Positions 32,053-36,969 of a stretch of DNA of 36,969 bases are shown here, piece by piece. Each line of letters starts with the position of its first letter. Position 1 is the stretch's first letter. Source of the DNA: an uncultured Flavobacteriales bacterium (GTDB taxonomy: Bacteria; Bacteroidota; Bacteroidia; Flavobacteriales_D; Crocinitomicaceae). Both the position numbers and the translations under genes were made by a program. The stretch spans positions 1-36,969 of the forward strand of contig CAJQJL010000047.1 in assembly GCA_905478665.1 (NCBI GenBank), written 5' to 3'. Below the pieces are notes generated by a model that was not told where the DNA came from, searched no databases, and was given only the letters and a program-made list of their open reading frames with translations.

Positions 32053-32965
32053 GAAAAAAGTGGATTCGGTCTATCAGACTCTTCCGAATGTTGCCCATTT
32101 ACTCGACTATCTCGCCTCTGAATCATCCCGTGGATATGTTGACGCACTATTTGCTGATAAGGCTGACGACTGGCTTTTTGCCAAGTACAATAGCCTTATC
32201 TCTCAATCGGACAACGCTCTATCTGGTGTTATTTCTTCCTGCCAAACGAGTGTCCAACTTTTTGATTTGGACGATGATATTCGGCAGATTGTGTCTTCTG
32301 ATTCTATTGGCAACTTTGCACAGCTTCGCAAGGAACCAACAACCTTGTACCTTATTTCATCGACCGTCAAAATGGAGTATTACGCTCCCTTAATGTCACT
32401 TTTCTTAGAACAGTATTTTGAGAGTTTCTTCGCTGAACTCCCTACGGATGAAGAATACGACGTGTATTTCCAGTTGGATGAAGCTCCTGTCTTGAAATTG
32501 GATAATCTGGATACAATATGTGCTAATGTTCGCAAGCATCGTGGGAATATTTGTTGTGTCGGGCAAGACCCGTATTCTCAATTTGCACGTATTTATGGGA
32601 ACGATGCTCGGGACTCAATTCTGGCAAATCTTAAAACCAAGGTGTATTTCTCAACCACTTTGGAACAGGCAAAAAGGCTAGAACAAATCATGGGTTCTTT
32701 TGAGTTCCAAGATGACTACAACGAATCAAAACGTACCGTTCGTAGCCTTATGACGGTTGACGAAATTCTGACGATTCCAGAAAACAAACTACTCATTCAC
32801 GTTTCAGGAAAACGTCCGATGGTAACCCGATTCAAGCCCTATTTTAAAGAGCCGAAATACAAACGCCTTTCAGAACTTCCTCCGTATAAAATAGAGCAAA
32901 CGAATCACTCTACTGTTCAGTTATTGCCTCTCAAGGAAATGTACCCACAAAACGATGCATCATGA
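31988..32965 (+). CDS. Truncated VirD4/TraG-type coupling protein fused to IS end
   Basis: About 325 codons. The first 22 or so come from the IS terminus (up to 32052); from KKVDSVYQT onward the sequence is the C-terminal part of a type IV coupling protein. It shows a Walker-B-like VYFQLDEAP, GQDPYSQFARIYG and a late KLLIHVSGKRP segment. Coupling proteins are ATPases that bring the relaxase-DNA complex to a conjugation channel. The membrane anchor and Walker A region are missing, so this product cannot work as an ATPase alone. The stop overlaps the next gene by 4 bp. Confidence 0.75.
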   Translation: MTVSFAQSYQFSKITTLDATEPKKVDSVYQTLPNVAHLLDYLASESSRGYVDALFADKADDWLFAKYNSLISQSDNALSGVISSCQTSVQLFDLDDDIRQIVSSDSIGNFAQLRKEPTTLYLISSTVKMEYYAPLMSLFLEQYFESFFAELPTDEEYDVYFQLDEAPVLKLDNLDTICANVRKHRGNICCVGQDPYSQFARIYGNDARDSILANLKTKVYFSTTLEQAKRLEQIMGSFEFQDDYNESKRTVRSLMTVDEILTIPENKLLIHVSGKRPMVTRFKPYFKEPKYKRLSELPPYKIEQTNHSTVQLLPLKEMYPQNDAS

Positions 32966-33357
32966 AGTACAAAAATCTACACGAATATCTCGATGCGCAT
33001 CTTGGTATGAATCCCAGTGATGCTGATATCAAACAGGCAAAAACAGAATACTGGAAAGGCTATCGCACCGAACATCGTAAGAAACGTTTGCAGGAAGCTA
33101 AAGCACTAAACCTAACACTTCCCCTCGCTCTTTGGGATACGATAATAGAACGCTCTAAAAAGGCAGGACTGGATGTTTACGACTTCATCAAGCTATCACT
33201 CGAAAACAAAATAGTTGAATCAAGTTCTAATCAGCGCAATTCAATTAAAAAAGAACTCTATGAATGTATTGAAATGATTGAGGAGTATTTAGACAATGAA
33301 CCCATTTCACTTTTCGACGTGATTAAACACATTGAATCCATAAACAGCAAGCTATGA
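32962..33357 (+). CDS. Ribbon-helix-helix mobilization accessory protein (MobC-like)
   Basis: 131 residues. The central LNLTLPLALWDTIIERSKKAG segment, followed by LDVYDFIKLSLENKI, reads as a ribbon-helix-helix strand and two helices, as in plasmid MobC/TraY-type proteins that bind the origin of transfer and help the relaxase. The N-terminus is basic and helical. Position directly before the relaxase, with ATGA overlaps at both ends, supports this role. Confidence 0.65.
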   Translation: MKYKNLHEYLDAHLGMNPSDADIKQAKTEYWKGYRTEHRKKRLQEAKALNLTLPLALWDTIIERSKKAGLDVYDFIKLSLENKIVESSSNQRNSIKKELYECIEMIEEYLDNEPISLFDVIKHIESINSKL

Positions 33358-33890
33358 TTATCAAGAGTACATCAATAAAGGATAGGACAGGAGTCCGCAG
33401 GGTTGTGGAATATGTTTTCAAGGAGCATAAACAGCACTCACTTTTGTATTCACGTTTCCTGCCACGAAATGCAAGCATTGATACGATAGTTGATTGTATT
33501 GAGTCGAACGAATCGAAGAGGATCAGGCGAAGAAAAGACAGCGTTATTCTCTTTCACGATATGGTTTCTTTTCATGCAGGAGATAGCGACAAATTACAAG
33601 ATGAAAAGGTACTCAGGCGTATCGCTCGAAAGTATGCAAAATCACGTGCAGGACAATCCATTGCCGTTGTGGTAGCACATCGAGATCAAGCACACATCCA
33701 CTTGCATTGCCTTCTAAGTGGAGCGCAATTTGACAATGGGAGATCTGCACGAATTTCTCAAGCTGAGTTTCAAAAATGCAAACTAGAAATGGAACGCTTT
33801 CAAGAGCAAGAATTGGGATTGGAAAAGTCCCGTGTTGACCATCGAAAAAAAAAGTCGCTTTACGACTTGAACCAAAGATGCAATCAATGA
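33354..33890 (+). CDS. Relaxase, catalytic part (MobA/VirD2-like)
   Basis: 178 residues. The relaxase fold nicks one strand at the origin of transfer through a Tyr and a metal-binding His cluster. The metal site AHIHLHCLLSG (H-x-H) follows VVVAHRDQ, and FHDMVSFHAGD lies earlier, the normal order for PF03432-type relaxases. A nucleophile Tyr is probably in the first 30 residues (VEYVF or SLLYSRF). The frame stops at 33890, much shorter than usual for the family, and the expected continuation is in the next frame. Confidence 0.8.
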   Translation: MIIKSTSIKDRTGVRRVVEYVFKEHKQHSLLYSRFLPRNASIDTIVDCIESNESKRIRRRKDSVILFHDMVSFHAGDSDKLQDEKVLRRIARKYAKSRAGQSIAVVVAHRDQAHIHLHCLLSGAQFDNGRSARISQAEFQKCKLEMERFQEQELGLEKSRVDHRKKKSLYDLNQRCNQ

Positions 33891-34186
33891 AACGATCTGG
33901 AAGAATTCCAGAAAAAGAACGCTTGGGAATACGCGTAGCGGAATTATCAAAAGTGGTTACTTCCCTTCCCGAATTAAAGGCATTGTTGGAAAAGAATGGT
34001 TTTGAAACATACGAGAGAAAGCAACTTTTAACTGGAATTTGGAACGACAAAAAGACCCGTAAATACAGGCTTCGAACCTTGGGAATTGATACTGACCATT
34101 TGGATCGAATGATTACAAAAGAAAAGGAGCGATTGGCTCAATTGAAACGGAACAGAAAGAATATTAATAAAGACAGAGAATTATGA
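33878..34186 (+). CDS. Relaxase C-terminal part in a separate frame
   Basis: 102 residues (or 99 from the ATG at 33887, which forms an ATGA overlap with the upstream stop). PEKERLGIRVAEL, ELKALLEKNGFETYERK and RKYRLRTLGID match the usual C-terminal region of Bacteroidota relaxases, which contains KEQL...F..LL...G...Y.R...G......RKYR..TLG. A run of nine A (33844-33852) in the upstream frame would, on a -1 slip, join the two frames without a stop. So this may be a split gene, a frameshift mutation or a programmed shift. Confidence 0.65.
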   Translation: MQSMKRSGRIPEKERLGIRVAELSKVVTSLPELKALLEKNGFETYERKQLLTGIWNDKKTRKYRLRTLGIDTDHLDRMITKEKERLAQLKRNRKNINKDREL

Positions 34187-34740
34187 AACCAAACAGACAA
34201 AACGTAGAACGATTTCTTAATGTGAAATATGGAAAGACTCCCGAGCAATTGTTTGACCAGGAGCAAACGGCACAAGGAATGAAAATGCGAATATTGAATG
34301 ATGTCTATCAGACGTTTACCAGTTACAAGCTGACTCCCAAAGGACTTGTTCATCTCAGAAACGCCGAAGACAATTTTCCAAACTACAATACGCGACATCT
34401 TCATTCACTTGAAAATCTCATGTATGACTTGAAACGTACTTCTCGGATTCGCAAACGTCCTATCAATCGCATCAAGATGAAGTGGAAGAAAACGAAAGCT
34501 AAGTTTAAGGCTCGAAAGAGCCATATCAAGTTTCTTATCAAAAGACGTGAGAAGTATCATCAATTATGGAGCAGAAAACACGAACCCAAACTCAATAAAA
34601 AGCAACGCGAAAAGGATGTAGAGAAGCAAATTCTTAATCTACCCAAGAAAAAGGAGTTGTCACAATCTGAAAAAAGGATGCGAGAGATACAAGAGAATCG
34701 AGAGCGAACTATCGGCAAAGACTTGGAACGAGACCATTGA
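34183..34740 (+). CDS. Highly basic coiled-coil-like protein of the mobilization operon
   Basis: 185 residues, not recognised. From about residue 90 it is very rich in Lys and Arg (RIRKRPINRIKMKWKKTK and following), mostly helical, with a charged tail. Nucleic-acid binding is plausible. Overlaps the preceding frame by 4 bp; the integrase starts 12 bp later. Confidence 0.6.
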   Translation: MKPNRQNVERFLNVKYGKTPEQLFDQEQTAQGMKMRILNDVYQTFTSYKLTPKGLVHLRNAEDNFPNYNTRHLHSLENLMYDLKRTSRIRKRPINRIKMKWKKTKAKFKARKSHIKFLIKRREKYHQLWSRKHEPKLNKKQREKDVEKQILNLPKKKELSQSEKRMREIQENRERTIGKDLERDH

Positions 34741-34752
34741 GAATTATTAGAA

Positions 34753-35328
34753 ATGTCCAGAAAACATTCAAGAACAACAGCAGATTATATCCAATGGGAA
34801 GAGATGCTATCACTTCTTTCAAAACTGGAGCATGATGGGAAATTCATTCTTCTTACTTTGATTGCTGTTGGTTGTTACACAGGACTGCGTATTTCTGATA
34901 TTCTTCCTCTGACTTGGGATTCCTTTGCTGATTCACACATTGAACTTAGGGAATTCAAAACTAAAAAGTACCGCAAAGTCAAAATCAATCCTGCGCTCCG
35001 TGAAATCATTGAACGAATTAAAGCCAGTCGTTCCCTTGATCCAGAGAAATCTATTCTTTTCAATCCAAAACGGCAAAAACTCTTTTCTATGCAGTACATC
35101 AATCGTAGACTTAAAGAAGTTAAGGTTGAATATGGATTAACGCTTCAAAATTTCTCTACTCACTCCTTTCGTAAAACCTTTGGTCGACGTGTTTGGAGCC
35201 AAAACGACTATTCTGAAAAGTCATTGATTCTACTTTCTATTGTGTTCAACCATGCCAATACACAGATCACTCGTCGCTATCTTGGAATTACAGATGAAGA
35301 AATTGAAGCAGTGTATGATTCCCTATAA
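34753..35328 (+). CDS. Tyrosine recombinase, catalytic domain only
   Basis: 191 residues. All catalytic residues are present: Arg in TGLRISDIL (near residue 45), Lys in TKKYRKV, HSFRKTF with His and Arg (near 136-139), His in FNHANTQIT and the nucleophile Tyr in RRYLGI (near 176). The usual N-terminal SAM-like DNA-binding domain of about 100 residues is absent; only some 20 residues precede the catalytic domain. It could be an integrase, a resolvase of the element, or a truncated one. Confidence 0.85.
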   Translation: MSRKHSRTTADYIQWEEMLSLLSKLEHDGKFILLTLIAVGCYTGLRISDILPLTWDSFADSHIELREFKTKKYRKVKINPALREIIERIKASRSLDPEKSILFNPKRQKLFSMQYINRRLKEVKVEYGLTLQNFSTHSFRKTFGRRVWSQNDYSEKSLILLSIVFNHANTQITRRYLGITDEEIEAVYDSL

Positions 35329-35391
35329 ATTATTGCGCCCAAACAGGCTAAAATTATATATCTTCATGAGAGAAGATAAAATGGATTTAGA

Positions 35392-35778
35392 ATGTACACC
35401 TATCATATTGAAGACGGACAATTTAGTAGTGAACACAGTTCCCAGGGTCTTTTGGGAGACGAAGGTGATGTAATTAAATTATATGATTTTGATGATGAAT
35501 ATACCGAAGCGTATATTATCTGTATTATTGATAGCGCGGTTCATTGTCTCGGGAATATAGAAAGAACATTTCCAAAAAGTAAGGAGGAGCATGAAAGCTA
35601 TAAAAGTAGTATCATAGAAGCCTATAAAACCCTAGAATCATACCAATTCACATACTATAATAGCGACGACACTTTGTCTGAAGAACCCATTTTTATCGAA
35701 GCATATTCACAGGAGCAGGCAAGAAAAATCTTTACCGATGATTATCCCAAACTTCGAATTTATCAAATCAACGTTTGA
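35392..35778 (+). CDS. Hypothetical protein
   Basis: 128 residues, acidic, no signal peptide or membrane segment, no recognised family. LSEEPIFIEAYSQEQARKIFTDDYP near the C-terminus resembles small alpha/beta hypothetical proteins. A second frame at 35240-35473 is an out-of-frame shadow of the integrase end. Confidence 0.5.
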   Translation: MYTYHIEDGQFSSEHSSQGLLGDEGDVIKLYDFDDEYTEAYIICIIDSAVHCLGNIERTFPKSKEEHESYKSSIIEAYKTLESYQFTYYNSDDTLSEEPIFIEAYSQEQARKIFTDDYPKLRIYQINV

Positions 35779-35874
35779 GAAAATGCTTTTGAGGAAGAGT
35801 TTTAGTCATTTCTAAGTTGTTAGAAGTGAAACTAATTCATCACCATTTCTGGAACATTACCCCTATTACCTGTA

Positions 35875-36282
35875 CTATCGATTTACTTCTACCTCAATTG
35901 CTTTCATAAGAACAATTACACCATTGGCTTTTCTCCTAGATATGTAAATTTTATGTGACCCACTTGAACAATTTGGCTCATACAAGTAACTTAACGATTC
36001 TTTATTTAATAACAATAAACTACCTCCTGATGCAGTCAGTATAATTCTTTCAGGGTCAATTTTCGGAATAGCTATGGATATATGATTAGTTTCACACGTA
36101 ATACTTTTTTTTCCAATTAAATATATGATAACATCATTACCACATTCATCCGAATATCCAGAATAAATGATATTTCTCAATGGTTTGTTGAGATTCTGAT
36201 CTTTTGTCATAGAACAGCCTGAAATAACAAGCATGAACACCAAATAATTAACAATCAATAACAACTGCCCCATTTTTTGCAT
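35875..36282 (-). CDS. Small lipoprotein, possibly GldM-C-terminal-like fold
   Basis: 135 residues. Lipobox VISGC (Cys near 23). The rest (NIIYSGYSDEC, IAIPKI, ILTASGGSLLL, LYEPNCSSGSHKIYI, EVEVNR) has the strand pattern of the repeated beta domains in GldM/PorM-like proteins, but the similarity is faint. Membrane-anchored, periplasmic or outer membrane. Confidence 0.55.
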   Translation of the reverse strand: MQKMGQLLLIVNYLVFMLVISGCSMTKDQNLNKPLRNIIYSGYSDECGNDVIIYLIGKKSITCETNHISIAIPKIDPERIILTASGGSLLLLNKESLSYLYEPNCSSGSHKIYISRRKANGVIVLMKAIEVEVNR

Positions 36283-36326
36283 AATTGTTTTAATTGATGG
36301 TAAAGAGATTTAATTAATTTTTGAAA

Positions 36327-36581
36327 TTATTCACCCAATTTAAACATAAAAGATACAACAATAATATAACAGGCAACAATTACAGTATTTAAGATTGCCA
36401 TTCCAATGTATTTGAAAACAGTATTATAGAATGCATTTTCTTCTTCAAGCGTTGGCTCTCTTATAGCTTTGATTGCCGAGTATTCCTCTTTATTTCTTAT
36501 TAAATCATACTTTTTAAAAAAAAGATAATACAAAGAATAAAGATAGTAGAGCATTCCAATAATTATTAGAAACTCTTTCAT
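36327..36581 (-). CDS. Small two-helix membrane protein
   Basis: 84 residues. Hydrophobic segments at about 4-22 and 56-78 flank a polar EEYSAIKAIREPTLEEENAFYN stretch. Its start overlaps the stop of the upstream gene by 4 bp, so it is coupled to it. An immunity or accessory role for that gene product is possible but not shown. Confidence 0.55.
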   Translation of the reverse strand: MKEFLIIIGMLYYLYSLYYLFFKKYDLIRNKEEYSAIKAIREPTLEEENAFYNTVFKYIGMAILNTVIVACYIIVVSFMFKLGE

Positions 36582-36969
36582 TCCAATTTTTCAATTTCAT
36601 TATCTACAGTTTCTTTGTCTTTCCTCATACTCTTTATTCTCTTGTAACTATCATTCCGCATTCCTTGTACCGTTGAAAAGTCTTCATTTGAATACTCATC
36701 AGGATATTCTTCCATTATTTCAAGTTGGAGATTAAAATCATTATATCTTTCCTTTTCATTTTTAATAGCTAAATCAGTTGTTTCTCCAATAATTTTCCAT
36801 GCATCTAAAAGTACTGAACGAAGTATTTTATTATTTAAATCAACTTCTCCTTGAATCGGATTAGTAATCATCATTAAACTTAACCACCAATCGTTCTCAG
36901 TCCTCTTAACAGTTGTACCAGTTCCTGCGGTTCCAGCTGCACCTTCTCCCACTCCAAAAGCTCCTCCAA
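36578..36969 (-). CDS. C-terminal part of a larger protein (runs off window)
   Basis: The frame is open to the right edge of the window; the GTG at 36952 is probably not the true start because codons upstream continue the same Gly/Ala-rich run (GGAFGVGEGAAGTAGTGT). After it comes a helical, charged domain of about 105 residues (TENDWWLSLMMITNPIQGEV to EIEKLE). Gly/Ala-rich linkers ahead of a variable C-terminal domain occur at the end of RHS and other polymorphic effectors. That reading is inference; the toxin family is not recognised. Confidence 0.6.
   Translation of the reverse strand, partial: GGAFGVGEGAAGTAGTGTTVKRTENDWWLSLMMITNPIQGEVDLNNKILRSVLLDAWKIIGETTDLAIKNEKERYNDFNLQLEIMEEYPDEYSNEDFSTVQGMRNDSYKRIKSMRKDKETVDNEIEKLE

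Larger units (their letters stand above)
32053..35328 (+). mobile_element. Remnant of a mobilizable element (mobilization and integrase operon)
   Basis: Six same-strand frames with 4- to 13-bp overlaps: coupling protein end, ribbon-helix-helix protein, two relaxase parts, basic protein, then an integrase after 12 bp. The left edge is cut by the IS; the right edge is not obvious and no direct repeat or tRNA target was found. Confidence 0.75.

Noticed and set aside
35240..35473. 77-codon frame overlapping the integrase end
   Set aside because: It is an out-of-frame reading of the integrase and the following gene, with no start signals of its own.

Overview
The window is AT-rich chromosomal DNA from a member of the Bacteroidota, most likely Flavobacteriales. 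The signs are a secreted M43 protease with a C-terminal domain of the type IX secretion type, an S46 dipeptidyl peptidase, lipoprotein FG-GAP/ASPIC_UnbV and haloperoxidase-like genes, a HYR-repeat surface protein, SiaB/SiaC homologues, and promoters of the TTG...TAnnTTTG type. No tRNA, rRNA or CRISPR array was seen.

Layout. 1-1519 (-) is the N-terminal part of a large secreted HYR-repeat protein that runs off the left edge. 1903-6548 (+) is an overlapping pair of lipoprotein genes: a vanadium-haloperoxidase-like PAP2 protein and a CRTAC1-type FG-GAP protein. 6567-12756 (-) holds a CHK-like phosphotransferase, ahcY with its own terminator and promoter, and a tight operon of an ABC exporter, a binding-protein-fold protein without signal peptide, and hemH. 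12875-14697 (+) is upp, a membrane protein and a YjjG-type nucleotidase. 14779-15964 (-) is rlmB with an OsmC-family gene. 16077-21693 (+) is lipA, a large M43 protease, and lpdA.

21740-23851 is an accessory stretch of three small genes. The first two units are bounded by matching inverted core sequences, and an attC-like folded site lies between them. The first encodes a stand-alone protein resembling EF-Tu domain 3. 23885-26032 (-) is an S46 peptidase predicted to be DPP11, facing a membrane-protein gene across a 47-bp tandem repeat array. 27271-28806 (-) is siaB-siaC-coaE. 28884-30999 (+) is a methyltransferase, a ZIP transporter and a PAP2 phosphatase.

31042-35328 is a mobile-element scar. 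A corA remnant abuts an IS6-family element of 788 bp with 15-bp inverted repeats and a transposase broken by one stop codon. Next to it is a one-directional mobilization operon: the C-terminal part of a coupling protein, a ribbon-helix-helix accessory protein, a split relaxase, a basic protein, and a tyrosine recombinase without its N-terminal DNA-binding domain. 35392-36969 carries unrecognised small genes, including a lipoprotein and the C-terminus of a Gly/Ala-rich protein that may be the tip of a polymorphic effector.

The housekeeping genes form sensible functional sets: heme export/synthesis, pyrimidine salvage, and lipoate synthesis with a lipoyl enzyme. The interest lies in the cassette-like stretch, the repeat array and the mobile-element junction.
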